Source: Selaginella moellendorffii (lineage: Eukaryota; Streptophyta; Lycopodiopsida; Selaginellales; Selaginellaceae). Taken from it: 41,044 bases of DNA. Both the position numbers and the translations under genes were made by a program. How positions within the stretch are numbered: the first letter of the stretch is position 1; each line of letters starts with the position of its first letter. Positions 1 to 12,330 of the stretch are shown one piece after another. Location: NCBI RefSeq assembly GCF_000143415.4, contig NW_003314371.1:1-41044 (forward strand). Reading direction: 5' to 3'. Below the pieces are notes generated by a model. The model was not told the DNA's origin. It was given only the letters and a program-made list of their open reading frames with translations, and ran no database searches.

Positions 1-429
1 TAGCCCAAGCATGTATTAATCATTGATTTCTCTATCTTTTTATTAGTAATTTAACTTCCTCAAAGCCGATTGCTAGCTTTCTTCTTTTTCCAGAGAGTTA
101 GCTTTTGGTGCATTAACTAGTCTCTTTGACTCTTTTTACTTGTTGTTAGTTTATCTTTCTTCCTAATAAATCAAAAGTGTAAACTTGAGCGTAACTAATA
201 AAATGTGACACAATTAGAACAATAGGATTAATTGTAGTGTTTCATCTACAATTGAGTTGATGACAGTTGTAGCATTATTGTTATTTTACTTGTATATGGC
301 CCAAGTATTCATAGACTTCATTTGAAATAATGGAAGAATGCTCATCAAATATTAATCCTAAAACCTAGTATCAACAACTCATGGCAATTATAAAAGTCAA
401 CTCAAGTTTGTTAGTAATATTAGATCATC

Positions 430-930
430 AGATGCTATAAAAGTCATTTAAAGTTGCATGACATTTTTATTTGAACAAAATGGTAAAACACTTTGTGCCC
501 CTTTGACATATGCATACTAAAGAGATGGTATATAACCATTTCAATTTGAATGTAGCAAATTCACATACTTTATGATCATTTGTTTGAAGGTTTGAACGAG
601 CCATTCCACCAAACCATGTGAATGATAAATATTATAAAAGTGTGGTATATCTCTAGCTAATGTGAAATGCCTCTGCCATAAATATAAGACCATTATAATC
701 CATTCTGAATAAAAATGCTAAAACACCACTTGATTGAGGAAAAGTATCCAACAATACTCACAAATGCACTAAGAAAAGTATTAACTTTCACCCAATAAAT
801 CAAGTAGTTGAAAACAATAATGATATACTTATTGCTAACAATTGACCATAGAAAAGACCTATCAATCAAACATTGCAACCTTAAATGAATAGAAAAATTA
901 TAGTTATGTCGCAAATGTGACTTCAAGTAT
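430..930 (-). pseudogene. Ty3/gypsy integrase relic
   Basis: Read on the minus strand, this stretch gives decayed retroelement integrase sequence. The segment around 770-835 reads NKYIIIVFNYLIYWVKV, which resembles the integrase-core strand usually written GNKYI(I/L)VA(I/V)DYFTKWVEA. Further on, around 560-600, comes SHGLVEWLVQTFKQMI, resembling the NG(L/Q)(A/V)E(R/S)xVQTxK helix of gypsy integrases. Stops and frameshifts break it, and the sequence is very AT-rich. No flanking LTR pair was identified, so element limits are unknown. It is a dead fragment and not a gene. Confidence 0.6.
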
Positions 931-3530
931 TGAAAGTTACCTGTCGGCTAATCCTTACAGACACTTTTTTCTTACTGCCATGATGGCATGAGGTCAATAT
1001 TGCTAAACCTTTTATCAGTCCCTTTTGTACTAGTGAAGTTAATTGGGCATTTCGAGTGTACTTAAATCAGACGAGCATAAAGATGGAATTCCTACATGTT
1101 ATTAGCTAAGCATACTTAGCTAGGTAAGGAGTTCCTGTCTTGTTATATCTTGCATTAGCTAGTGACAAGAACCCTTGCATATTGAGACTAGTCCCTCAAT
1201 AACACTGGATGATAGTTTACTGTGTTTGCTAAATACCTTCGCTATCATGCCCTTTGTGTTAGTTTCATTTCGGTCTCAAATGCTATTTATGGAAAGTGTC
1301 TAAATTCGCTTATTTGGCATATTTACGAAATGTAGAGATTGTCCTTAACACAATGGTGTTCGCCCTGTGTCTAAATTCACAATCTAACACCATTCCATAT
1401 TTAATAAGTTTTGAGCTTGTCTCAAAGTCTAACTCTTGGTACTAAAGAAGGCTCAAGGTGAAATCCCAAAATCCCAAAGCATGTGTTTCTCAAGGGAGGG
1501 GGGGGGATATGAGGGGTTCTAAATGTATAGTAGGGATAGTGGGTAAGTCGAGCATGACTAACCAACATGAGGCATAGTTTAGCTTTTGCTTGCGTGTTTG
1601 TTTTTGTTCTGCATCTGGCTTGGGTCTATGCCCAAGTTCCATTCCATGCTAGCTAGTGAAGTACCCCCATATCCTTGCGTTAAGCCACTGGTATGCTGAA
1701 ATAACGCCAGACTCCATTTGCCTCTGTTTTGCGTGCTAATCCTAGCGTTGGGATGTTGGATGCTCTAGGACTATTTTAAGTCACTCCGTGCCCATATCCC
1801 TTCACTCCTTGGGTTGTACACTCAAGAGTTGCTCTATGGTCTGGTTCCTTTGCTCCTCGGCTCCATGCTTAGGAGTTTGGTTCTGTTCCTTCATTCAATA
1901 GCCCAAGGCCCTGAAACTCAGGTTCTGCACCATTGTCCTTTGGACACGTGGCATGTGACACATGGCACATGGAGGGTTGCAGTTCCGCTTCATGGTCATC
2001 CTTGGCAAATCACCACAGGATAAAAGGTGAAAACCACGTATGCTACAAGTTGACTCTAACTATCCTTTTATAACATGAAAGGGAGTATGATGAGCTTGGC
2101 ACTAAATGCAGCTATACACATACTAAATAACATTATGTCAGATCTCCCACCTAAAGAAATATATATACGACTTTTTAATCATATGACGATGTCCTATATG
2201 TCCATCTAGAATAGAAGAGTTATAGTAAACATGGAGAAAGCATGAAATAAAGATCAAAAGCACCATCAACCATAAATGGTTATTAAGATCAGTCCCCATA
2301 AAATAAAGAAGGTTGTTCTTAAGGCAATATTGAAAATGTAAATATCAAAATGGCAAATCATTAGCAAATGATTCAGGATTCTTAAACCTATCATGAAGCC
2401 TTTAAATATACAATTAAACCTTTTGAGCCTCATGAATATTGTTAAGATAAGGTAAATTTAGTTTTGCATCTTATGGATACTAGATATTAAGGACAACATC
2501 TGCTAATTGCATGAAATCCTTATCCAAAAATCCACTAATGTTGGAATAATAGGCTTATCAGAAATACAATAAGAGAGTGAAAAAGGGACAGAAGCTCAAA
2601 AAAAGGCATCAACATTAGTTATAAAACTCTTTGGGTAATATATAACTTTGAAGTCATATATTTGAAACTTTAAAGTATAACTAACAAAAAATTTCTTTTT
2701 CAATATTAAAGTGACCTCAACAAAGCTAAACCTCTGATTTTTAGGGTTTGTGGCAGAAGAACCCTAAGAACCATACAAAACTTCTCAAAACCCCCAAATT
2801 GTTACTAAAGACTCCTTTATCATATAATAAATCACCTTTGTTAATTGCAATATATGGTTGATGTATACAACTAGATGATGTTGACTAGGCACACTTGTGT
2901 TCTTTTGTATTAACACAACTCCAAAATCAATATCAAAAGTATCCATACCATAAAATGAAGATCAAATGTAAATAGGATATACAAAAACTAAAGGAATCAT
3001 CAACACCTTTTTAAGATCTATAAATCCCACTTAACTAGATGAAAAATTCTGTGCAAACTCAAGATGACACACATGCACTACAAGCTCTACCTCATCTAAT
3101 GCATTTACATATGTATGGTCGTGCCATAGAGAATGAAGATTGCCTCTACTATATAATCCAAATATAAACAATAATATGGCTGAGCAATAAAAGGCGAACT
3201 TAAATTAGTATTAACCAATAAAAATAAAATAACAAGGGATCTCTTGTTATAAAGTCAAGCTTGAAAAGTAAACGCTTAAAGAACTAGTGCTAAGTGAACC
3301 TCTTGATGGTATAAAAATGGAGGCATCACTAACTTATTTCACATAAATCCCTCCACTACTTGTATAATTCCTCATTTCCTAAAAGAATCTCAGTGTCAAG
3401 ACTTTCTACCACAACAATATCAATAAGACATTATTGATACTTAAACCTTCACCCATGTTAATTCGGGAAATGCTAACCCTAAACCATAAAAGCTTAAGAA
3501 AACTTTAAACCCTAAAATTGGCTGATAATG
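931..3530. other. AT-rich intergenic DNA, no gene seen
   Basis: No ORF of convincing coding character is present; the longest frames are short and low in complexity. Around 1500-1545 there is a short stretch (gggggttctaaatgtatag followed by tagggatagtg) that resembles part of the fold-back element near 5810-5840, so a small repeat relic may lie here. The rest is probably old transposon sequence, judging by its AT richness beside the integrase relic. Confidence 0.5.
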
Positions 3531-4534
3531 TGTAAGCGACTAATTTTTCTATTTTACTTTAGTCACTTAACCACACCTTTGACCATTTGGAGGAGTCTTA
3601 CTCACAACCTCCATAAGTCTTATTTAGGACTTAGGGACGTGCTAGCCCCGTGAATGGCATCTATGCCATTTATCCTTTACATTTGGTCCAAGTGCTCCAC
3701 GTGTTTGATCCCATGACTAACACTTAAAGGTACCACTGATATATCAGTCTATTATGCTAATGCCATGCTCATTTGCCCTTGTCACATTAGTAATGTAAGA
3801 CCACTTGCATCATAGTCTCGTTTCTTAAAGACTGGGCCATCTACCCATGAATGGTCATCCCTTGACCACACCTTAGCACAACTAAAATGCTAGGAGACAT
3901 AAGGAACACCCTTCCCTAATGTCCTTTCTTCTGTCCCCAAGTCCCTCTTCATCCACAGCCATGTTGGCTGACACTATCATCTGGTTAATGTCCAAAGGCT
4001 TGACCACTAAGTTTCACTATCCTTTAGGACTTCCTCACCATATGACTATATCATTGGTCACTACACTAAAGTACTACTCCTCTTCCTTTTCAAAATCTAA
4101 GACTTTGGGACGATATTTCAAAACACCGTTGCCTTATGTGAGCTTCATGGGTACTCTCCCCACCTTCTGCCTTTAGGTGCCCTAGCCATGTGGCTAGAGC
4201 AAAGTTCTAATGAGCCATGCCAAGTATCCAAGTAGGTAGTGCCACCCATATTTAGATTGGGAGCATCGACCATTCAATCTCCTAGAGGAGCTAAAGTCGG
4301 CTCTTGAACACTTCACTAAGCTACCCCGCTTGTTTATTTGTATTCACTCTAGCCTTGGACTACTCAATGGTTTTATTATCACCCAACACGTAGGCATAGC
4401 CTTCTTTAGTCACATTGGCCTTTCCTAGCCAAATTAGCTTCACTAGAGTCCTCCCCCTACTATACTTTTGGAGCTCATTAAACCCCCTAGGGTTTGGGAG
4501 ACAAATGCTTTGGGTTTTCATCCTTGGACTCGAA

Positions 4535-4950
4535 ATCGAACTTGAACTCAGATTTGGACTTGAACTCGGACTCAGTCTCGGACTCAGTCTCGGTCTCAGT
4601 CTTGGTCTCGGTCTTAGTCTCAGTCCTGGCCTTAGTCTCTTTCTTAAACTCAACCTTGAACTCCATCTCGGGTCCATCTTGGACTCCAACTCAGGTCCAT
4701 CTCAGACTTCATCTCAGACTCTAACTCGGGTCCATCTCAGACTTCAACTCAGGTCCATCTGAGGTCTATCTTGGACTCCATGTTAGACTCCATTTTGGAC
4801 TCCATCTCGAACTCCATCTTAAGTCCATCTTAGACTCCATCTTGGGTCCATCCCAGACTCTATCTCGGACTCTTTCTCAGACTCTTTTTTGGACTCCATC
4901 TTTGACTCCTTCTTAGACTCTTTTTTGGACTCTATCTCAGACTCCATCTT
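4535..4950. repeat. Minisatellite in left arm of fold-back element
   Basis: Degenerate tandem units of about 12-15 nt built on ggactc/tctcgg (first part) and ggtccatctcagact (second part). The array opens long low-complexity frames rich in Leu/Ser/Gly, which are by-products of the repeat and not genes. Confidence 0.85.
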
Positions 4951-5309
4951 TACACTTCCATGTGTCATGTGTTAGTCCTCTTGTGTCCCTTTTCTAGGAA
5001 CTCATTTATTGTTCATTTCATGCTCATTCCTCAAGTACTTCGTTGGGAGTTCCACTCCCACTCTTGACTTTTTGAGTCAGAGCTTTTATATGAGACACAA
5101 ATCCTTAAGCCCCAAAGTGGAGCCGAAAGGGTGCCATGTGGTAGTGGCCGAAGCGGAAGCCAAACAAGCATAACACATTTGGATTAAAAGCTTCGACTTG
5201 AAAAGTCGAAAGCAGGAGTGAAACTCCCAACGGAGTGCTCAAAGAACAAGCACGAGGCAAGCAATAAGAGAGTCTCTAGAAAAGGGACACAAGAAGACCA
5301 ACATATGAC

Positions 5310-5740
5310 ATATGAAGGAGTCTGAGATGGAGTCTAAGATGGACCCGAGGTGGACCTGGGATAGAGTTTGAGATAGACCCGAGATGAAGTCCAAGATGGA
5401 CCTGAGGTGGACCCAAGATGAAGTCTGAGATGAACCCAAGATGGAGTCCGAGATGGACCCAAGGTGGACCCGAGATGGAGTCCGAGATGAACCCGAGATG
5501 GAGTTCAAGATGGACTGAGATGAAGTCTGAGATAGACCTGAGATGAAGTCCAAGATGGACCGAGATGAAGTCTGAGATGGAGTCCAAAATGGACCGAGAT
5601 GGAGTCCGAGATGGACCCGAGATGGAGTCTGAGATGGAGTCCAAGATGGATCCGAGATGGAATTTGAGACAAGACCGAGATTGAGATCGAGACCGAGACC
5701 GAGACCGAGTATGAGTTCGAGATTAAGTCGGAGTTGGAGC
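5310..5740. repeat. Minisatellite in right arm of fold-back element
   Basis: Inverted counterpart of the left-arm array: units such as gagatggacccgagatggag. The two arrays would pair in a fold-back structure. The overlapping Ser/Asp/His-rich frames on the minus strand are repeat artefacts. Confidence 0.85.
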
Positions 5741-6914
5741 CAGAGTCGGAAATACTAATATAGGTTGGGTGAAAGCCCAAAGCGATCGTCCCCCAGGAGG
5801 GTGCTACAGGGGGTCCCAAAAGTATAGTAGGGAGAGTGTGGGGGTTGGACTCCAGTGGAATTAATTTGGCTAGAAAAGGCCAATGTGGCCTAGAAAGGCT
5901 ATATTCGCATGTTATATGATGATATAACCACTGAGAAGTCTAAGGCTAGAGTGAATACAGACAGAGAAACAGGGTAGCTTGGTGAAGTATTCAAGAGCCA
6001 GCTTTAGCTCCCTTGGGAGATCCAATGGTCAATGCTCCCAGTCCAAGTGTGGGTGGCACTACCTACTTGGATACCTAGTGTGGCTCATCGGAACCTCGCT
6101 CTAGCCACCTAGCTAAGGCACCCAAAGGTGGATGGTAGGGAGAGTACCCACAAGGCTCGTGTAAGGCTGCGGTGTTTCGAAATATTGTCCCAGAGTTCCA
6201 GACTAAAGAAAGGAAGAAGAGTAATCCTTTTGTGTGGTGACCAAAAATGCGGTCATGTGGCAAGGAAGTCCCAGAGGCCAGTGGGGCATAGTGGTTAGGC
6301 CTATGGGCCTTGACCCAGTAGCAGTGTTAGCAAACACGGCTGTGGACAAAAAGGGATTTGGTGAGGACCAATAAAAAGATATTGGGGAAGGTTGTTTTCC
6401 ATGTTTGTGGGCATCCTAAGGATGCTAATGAGTGGATCTAGGATGATCACTCATGGATGATTTAGTCTTTGACAAACAAGACTGTGATATAGGTGGTGTT
6501 GGATCACTAATGTGATAAAGGTGAATGGGCATAGCTTTAGCATAACGAATTGATATATTAGTGGTACTTTTGAGTGTTAATCATGGGATCAGACATGTGG
6601 AGCACTTAGACCAAATGCAATGGTTGAGTGACATGGATGCCATCCCGAGGCCAGCAAGTCTCCAAGTTTGAAATAGGACTTTTGGAGGTTGTGAGTAAAA
6701 CTCCTCCAAGTGATTAAAGGTGTGGTTAAGTGACTAAAGTAGAATGAAAAATTTAATCACTTACATTTTAGTCCAAATGTGTTAGATAAATTATTTGCAT
6801 TTTAGGTCTCTAGTACAATCCATGATTACGACCTACTTGTAACATCATTAGAGCATTAAAAATAGCTAATGTTCATTTTCTTCTGCTGGCAAGCTTTGAG
6901 GATCCACCACTCCC

Positions 6915-7700
6915 TTGCAAATTCTCCAGAAACCTTCTCCTCCCTACTGGCTTTGTCCATGTCCCGTATGCTGCATTCCCGTGGATCGTGCCTTAAACGC
7001 GTACTCTCCTCAAGGGAGGTTCCCACAGCTTGTACTCTCAACCCTTAACTATCTCCACAGTAACTCAACACACGCAAGCTTTGGTGGGAGTTTTACCATT
7101 GAAGAAAGGATTCGAGATTGAAGTGCACAACATGGATTATCTCCACGAGTGCCAGATGGTGGTGACATCTGCAATATTTGGGAACTACGATCATCTGAAG
7201 CATCCTGCAAGCTTGAGTAGCACAAGCGTCAGAATGGTCTGCTTCGTAATGTTTGTGCCACTTTGGAATTAATCCGGCACAAAGATCCTGGTGTTCAGAG
7301 AATAATCCACGTCCAGAGCAATGCATACGCCAAGCCAAAATTCCAAAGATGCTACTCCACAGGCTCGGGTCACTTCTCTGGATCGACGGCAAGCTGTGCT
7401 TGGCGGTGGATCCTATCCAGATACTAGAGATATTCCTCTGGAGGAGCAACGACACCATGACCATCCCCAACCATTTCCAACGCTGGGATGCTTTTGAGGA
7501 GGCCAAGGCTGGCAAGATGGAGTTCATGGTCTAGTGCCGTACAACAGCAGTGCCAGGATGTTCTCGTGCCTGTGGTTCAACTCACCCCGACATATATGCG
7601 GTTGTGCGGGACAGGGTCATCACCGGATCAGTATGTTCCAAGATTGCGAGAGGCAGAACATAACCAGGTCCACTTCAGTCTAAGACTAGATTGTTTTAGA
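6915..7700 (+). pseudogene. Decayed TOD1/MUCI70-like (DUF616) gene
   Basis: Pieces of a TOD1/MUCI70 glycosyltransferase-like domain (Pfam PF04765, formerly DUF616) occur in order but in different frames. They are: HASFGGSFTIEERIRD (ends near 7120), MVVTSAIFGNYDHLKHP (about 7155-7205), RMVCFVMFV (about 7230-7258), then in another frame IPKMLLHRLGS, LLWIDGKLCLAVDPIQILE and WDAFEEAKAGKMEF (about 7340-7527), then ARMFSCLWFN and MFQDCERQN (about 7545-7665). Stops follow RIRD and FVPLWN, and at least three frame changes are needed. Short introns cannot rescue all of these, so I call it a pseudogene. Intact family members are Golgi/secretory proteins of land plants. Confidence 0.7.
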
Positions 7701-8824
7701 ATAAACATGTTTATATGCCACTGTGGAACATATGTATAATCAAGTGCATGCAATGCATGAAAGAAAAAGGACATCTTAAAGCCGAAGCTGTCCACGCATT
7801 TTAGCTTTCAAATCTCTCCATCTTGTGTCTCATCTTTCTTGTTTCTTGCCCTCATAACTGACAATGCACTCGGGAGGCCATATAGCGGTATGATCCCCAT
7901 CTCCGGCTAGCACAACACAGACAAGTTCGAGATGCTTCTGAAAGCCTGGGGCTCATCACCACACCTCAAGGAGACGCCCAAAAGTTGATGATCAGGGTGG
8001 TGAAGCATCTAGTATCACCACCGCAAAGCTTGCTTCTTGGAGCATAGCAACGGGGAGCGACCAAACTGGACTCTTTCAGGGCCCATTTCCACCTTGGTGA
8101 CTAGCAGCATCAACGCTGTAGTGAACTTGATGATGCGGCGTGCTTGGATCCACTTGGAGTTATGTTGTAGATGGATTGCGATTGAATCCAGCCATGTTTT
8201 GGTAGTTGAAGGTGTGGAAACAATTTGAGAATGTGTATATTTCTTGGTTTATAATTTATATTTATAGCATGTAATTTGTAAAGCAAATTATAACCTAAGA
8301 CAATCCGGTGACAACCGAATACAACTTGATGAGAGAGGCGGCGGCGGCCGGTGGGACCGGTGATGCGCTAATAATCCTCCCTTGGGCGTATGCCCGGGTC
8401 GCGGGAGGCCAGCCGCCACTCGGGGTTGGGGTAAAACGCGCTGGGTGGGGACAACTGAGGACAATCAAAATCAACCAAGGACAACCAAAGAAAAGAAATT
8501 TAATCCAGGTTATAGAATATTCATTAGAATCTATAGAACCTCTGGATCTCAAACCAGTTTTTAAATTGATGATCGGCTAGAGAAGAGAGAAAACCTCCCT
8601 GCTTTACTCGGACAAACTCGAGCAAAGTGTTTTCGACTGCGTCAAGCTTATCCAGCTGCTAAATCACCGAGGCTTGCGCCAGGGACCTGGAAATACTTTG
8701 CGCCACGCATGCCAGTTGCTGCGTTGGACCGGTAAAATGAAAATCAAAGACCTGATGCTGCTTGCCAAAGATCGGAAGGGCCGGGGAGAGCTCTCTGCTG
8801 ATGAGTTGCAAGACGTGGGCTCTA
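7701..8824. other. Intergenic region, no gene recognised
   Basis: Several short frames exist (for example 8308-8580) but none resembles a known family. The segment 8330-8450 is locally GC-rich (gaggcggcggcggccggtgg and neighbours) between AT-rich flanks. The right part (about 8590-8824) is the downstream flank of the minus-strand EIPR1 gene and probably includes its 3' UTR. Confidence 0.4.
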
Positions 8825-10567
8825 CTACTTGGTGGTCAGCTTTTTGCGAACTGCTTGAGTGACGTAGTCGATGTAAACCTGAGTGACAAAAGGATGTTAC
8901 GAAGGAAGCTCTGTACAAATGAAAGACTTACATTGCCGTCGTATGATAAAGATGCAAACACCCAGGGGTCTCTAGCACTCCACGCGATGCCTGATTGACA
9001 AGCGGTTTCACAAAAGGAAGTACAAAGTGCGCGAAACAAACCGTAAATGCTGTCTTCGTGCTCGTGATGAGAGCGAACAAGGGGATCCGAAATCTTTGGA
9101 GAACTCAGAGAACTGAAAAAGAGATGTAAACAACGAGCTAGCGTTTCAATCGAGAGGTTCACAAACCTTTTAGATTTGCCTTCGGCAGGAGGAGGTACGT
9201 ACCAAAGGTTCACCATTGCATCGGTGCCTGCGCTCTTCAGCTCAACCAGTATAGGTTGCACATTCAAGAGTGACAACAAAAGCTTACGAGAATCAGTTCT
9301 TCGTACCGACGGTTGTATTGTACTCGCAATGTCCTACAACTGAGAAGTTAGCACAACCCGAAGACTTATCGAGGAGAAAATAGTCACCAGTGTGCATGCC
9401 CAGGCAGTTCCGATAGTGGCATACCCGACATCCTCAAATCCCATACTCGAACTTTTGAGTCGTCTCCAGAAGTAACCTGAGAAACCGACAGGCACTCGAA
9501 TCCAGAGGACAAGTTTGATGATCATACTATTGTGTGCTGCCGTTTTGGATTGTAATCCAAGTCACGAACTTGTCCTGCATGAGCTTGATCCACAGTGCTC
9601 GCTTCTCTGGAACAAGAGACACATCAAGTTTCAAAAAGAAAAGAACTTGCAGTAGGATCTTACTTCATAGTTCGCAGATCCCAGCACTTCAAGGAAGTTC
9701 CACACGCAGTGGCGACGATGTATACGTCGTGAGGACTCCAACAGCCTCCGGCCATCTGCTGCAAGCCAGAAGAGACACGCCCCAGCTCCTGGTACACAAA
9801 CGCAACACGAGTATCTCAGAAAATCTCCGGTTTGCAGACTCTTTACCTTGGCAGGCTTTCCAGACGGATCCAAATCCCAGACATATAAATTCTCAGCGTC
9901 GATGCTAACTATCTGGTGATGTTTCCCTTTCGGGAACCAAAGAGTGCTGCAAGGAAGCGAAACACAATCGGTGTAGAAGAGAGAATACACTCTACGTACC
10001 ATTTGATGCGCTGTGTATGTCCGTCTAGAGAGGCTAGTTTTTGCAAAGGCGTGTTTGCAGCACCCCTTGCTCGCTCCGGTAACTTCCAGATTGCAGCACC
10101 GAATTCACCAGCTGCACAACGAAGAATCAATAAGAAACAGGGAGAAAACTAGTAGAAGTTGCTACATCTTACCGGATGCATACACAGTGGACAAGATGCT
10201 CACATCAAATGGACAAGCCGAGAGTCCCCAGATCTCGGAAGGATGCGTGTATAGTCCATCGAAAGCTAGAGCTCCGGTCTTGTCTCCAATTTGCAAGAGG
10301 TGTATCTACATTCCAACCAAAAGGAAAACAAAACGAAGATAGCGGGCGAAAAAATCTCCACTCCACACCTCATTCTCCTCCCGCAGGCTCAGCGTACCAA
10401 CAAGAAATCGCGTCCGCTGCGTGTCAGCTACAACAGCCGCGATGCATCTAGCCTGAAGAACAAAAATGATCATCCGCATTGTCAAGAGTCAGATCTGCGA
10501 TCGATCCAGCGGAAGAAACAAATGGCACCTGGTACTTGACGCCATAGGTGTTCTGCGAGCCTTGCAT
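8825..10567 (-). CDS. EIPR1: EIPR1/TSSC1-like WD40 protein, 13 exons
   Basis: WD40 beta-propeller protein of the EARP/GARP-interacting protein 1 (TSSC1) family, which in animals binds the tethering complexes EARP and GARP at endosomes and trans-Golgi; the plant role is inferred. Exons in transcript order: 10567-10529, 10452-10369, 10305-10173, 10111-10000, 9946-9847, 9788-9664, 9606-9528, 9476-9388, 9333-9288, 9234-9167, 9112-9042, 8990-8932, 8878-8825. All junctions are GT..AG, all phases join, and the product is 352 aa. It starts MQGSQNTYGVKYQ. Diagnostic stretches: AGEFGAAIWKLPE, VSIDAENLYVWDLD, SPHDVYIVATA, KCWDLRTMK, QVRDLDYNPKRQHTI, VRVWDLRMSGMPLSELPGHA, SAGTDAMVNLWYVPP, EHEDSIYGIAWSARDPWVFA, ending AVRKKLTTK. 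The 12 introns are 51-76 nt. A decayed partial copy lies upstream at 11513-12330. Confidence 0.9.
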
Positions 10568-10587
10568 CGCATCCTCCTCTCCTCCTG

Positions 10588-10637
10588 CCCTAAAATGATC
10601 GTAGAATATTCGAAGATTCCGGCTCTACATTTTAGGG
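10588..10637. repeat. 50-bp hairpin repeat with perfect 10-bp inverted ends
   Basis: CCCTAAAATG at 10588-10597 is exactly complementary to CATTTTAGGG at 10628-10637. It lies about 20 bp upstream of the EIPR1 start codon, so it is in the 5' UTR or core promoter. A relative (taaaataatcgtagaatatg ... cattttaggg) lies at 13202-13247. The end sequence resembles a plant telo-box (AAACCCTAA). Confidence 0.6.
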
Positions 10638-11512
10638 TGCCACACACCTTCTCGTCGTGCTCGGGTACAAACGAGAAAATTGTTTCGAAGTTTGCAATGG
10701 AAGGATTCTTCCTGGAATACCATGGAGGGTTTCTTCTTGGTTTTCAAGAACAAAATTACAAGTCTTAGAAGGTGCTCTTTCGCGCTTTGAGCTAGAGACC
10801 AAGTGAGCACTGTGTTGGATTGTTACATGCTTGACACGGGAGAAGGATTCAGTTGCTCACTGTCGTCCTCGTAAGATCGAGAAGTTTGCCACTTTCATGC
10901 CTGGTTTTACTTTCTTCCAGGACACTGACTTTGAAATCGCATTCAATGGCGGTTCCGTTTTGAGGCGGTCAACGAGGTCAACGCGGTCAAGGGCTGGTAG
11001 ACGCCTCATGACAGATTTTTGATCAGCTCGAGGCCACATGCAGATGCCGAATTAACGCTGCTTCGACTGAGGATCTAAAATACGTGGACGAGGTACTATA
11101 GCATTAGGAAAATCGTCTTAAATTTCTTTGAATCTCAGGTGCCTTTACCTGATCATCTCGACAACTGGGCGCGTACGATCATGGTCTGGTCCAAGCCATT
11201 GATGCCATGGGTAATAGCTTTAAGTTGCTTCTTCTGGTTTTTGTCGAAATAATGCTTCTCATCCTCTGCTGCGAGTACGTGCTTCCGAGGGACAGGCCTT
11301 CTACGATCCGGACTTGATGAGATAGATAGAGAAAACCAAATACACGTTGCGAGTTGAGTCGATTCTCATGATGGAATTCGCGACTTGATCCACAAGTGCC
11401 ACGATCTGGCCAAAAGCTTACACCACCCAGAACGCATGCAATGGAAAGTAAAATAGAAGAGCTTGTTGCTTGTTTGGTTTGAACATGTTGATGGTACCAT
11501 ACTGACGCGAGG
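10638..11512. other. Spacer between EIPR1 and its decayed copy
   Basis: Presumed promoter side of EIPR1 followed by sequence of normal GC content with only short frames (for example 10831-11022). No family is recognised. The right end borders the 3' end of the EIPR1 pseudogene copy. Confidence 0.4.
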
Positions 11513-12330
11513 CTATTTTCTGGTCAGCTTCTTGCGAACTGCTTGAGTCACGTAATCGATGTATACCTGAAGGAGACAAAGAAGGGTTTTCTACCAGTAA
11601 AAGACATACATTCCCATCGTATGATAGAGATCTCTTGCACTCCAAGCGATGCCTGTTTGACAGATTAAAAGACTGTAAAAGGATGGGACACAAACCAAAA
11701 ATGCTGTCTTCATGCTCGTGGTGGGATCGGACGAGATTTGGAAAGCTCACAGCTGAAAGAGATGTAAGTCGCACACAAGTGTTTCAATCGACAGGGTTAC
11801 GAACCTGTTAGTTTTGCCTTCAGCCGGAGGAGGTACGCACCAGAAATTCACCATTGCATCGGTACCTGCGCTCTTCAATAAGTTGCACATCCAGGAGTGA
11901 CAACAAAAGCTTGCGAGAATCAGTCCTTCGTATAGATGGTTGTATTGCACTCGTAATGTCCTGTGATCCACAACCAGAAGATACAGAAGTGTGCGTGTCC
12001 AGGCAGTTCAGAAAGTGACATACCTGACATCCTCAAATCCCACATCGAACTTTTGAGTTGTCGCCAGAAGTTACCTGAAAATTCCAACAGGCATTGAAAC
12101 CGAGACGAGAGATGAACAAGCATACTATTGTGTGCTGCCATTTTGGATTGTAATCCAAGTCACGAACTTGTCCTGCATGAGCTTGGTCCAAAATGCTTGC
12201 TTCTCTGAAACATGAGACATATCAGGAAGAAAAATGCAGTACTTGAGGATCTTACTTCATAGTTTACAGATCCCAGCACTTTAAAGATGCAGTGGTGACG
12301 ATTTCTATGTCATGTGGACTCTAACAACAT
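11513..12330 (-). pseudogene. EIPR1 tandem copy, 3' half only, decayed
   Basis: Minus-strand homolog of exons 6-13 of the intact gene at 8825-10567, in the same order and with matching intron positions. The 5' half is absent; similarity begins inside exon 6 (near 12330). Lesions: CWDL is followed by TAA where the intact copy has CGA (about 12260); one base is missing in the VRVWDLRMSG exon (about 12042-12050), which shifts the frame; the donor after GLIL is GC instead of GT; and the DPWVFAS segment of exon 12 is deleted (about 11632). The last exon still reads VYIDYVTQAVRKKLT and ends at TAG 11513-11515. Confidence 0.85.

Larger units (their letters stand above)
3531..6765. mobile_element. 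Large fold-back (long inverted repeat) element
   Basis: The left part (about 3531-5100) is repeated in inverted orientation at about 5165-6765. Examples: tgtaagcgactaatttttc at the left end against the complement of 6745-6765; the stretch containing tggaggagtcttactcacaa (near 3590) against 6670-6710; ggcctttcctagccaaatta (near 4420) against 5865-5890; gtgtcccttttctag (near 4985) against 5277-5290. The loop is about 60 nt near 5105-5160. Each arm holds a minisatellite. No transposase ORF and no clear target-site duplication was found, so this looks like a non-autonomous fold-back element, possibly of the MULE type. End points are approximate. Confidence 0.8.

Noticed and set aside
4360-5819. 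Several open frames of 76-122 codons rich in Leu/Ser/Gly/Asp/His
   Set aside because: They arise from 12-15-nt minisatellite units in the arms of the fold-back element; all frames are repetitive and none has normal protein character.
3510-6790. Target-site duplication flanking the fold-back element
   Set aside because: The flanks gctgataatg (left) and ttttagtcc (right) do not match; either the termini are misplaced or the duplication has decayed.
8308-8580. GC-rich frame of 90 codons between the DUF616 relic and EIPR1
   Set aside because: The composition is driven by a local GC-rich patch; no motif or homolog recognised and no splice partners.
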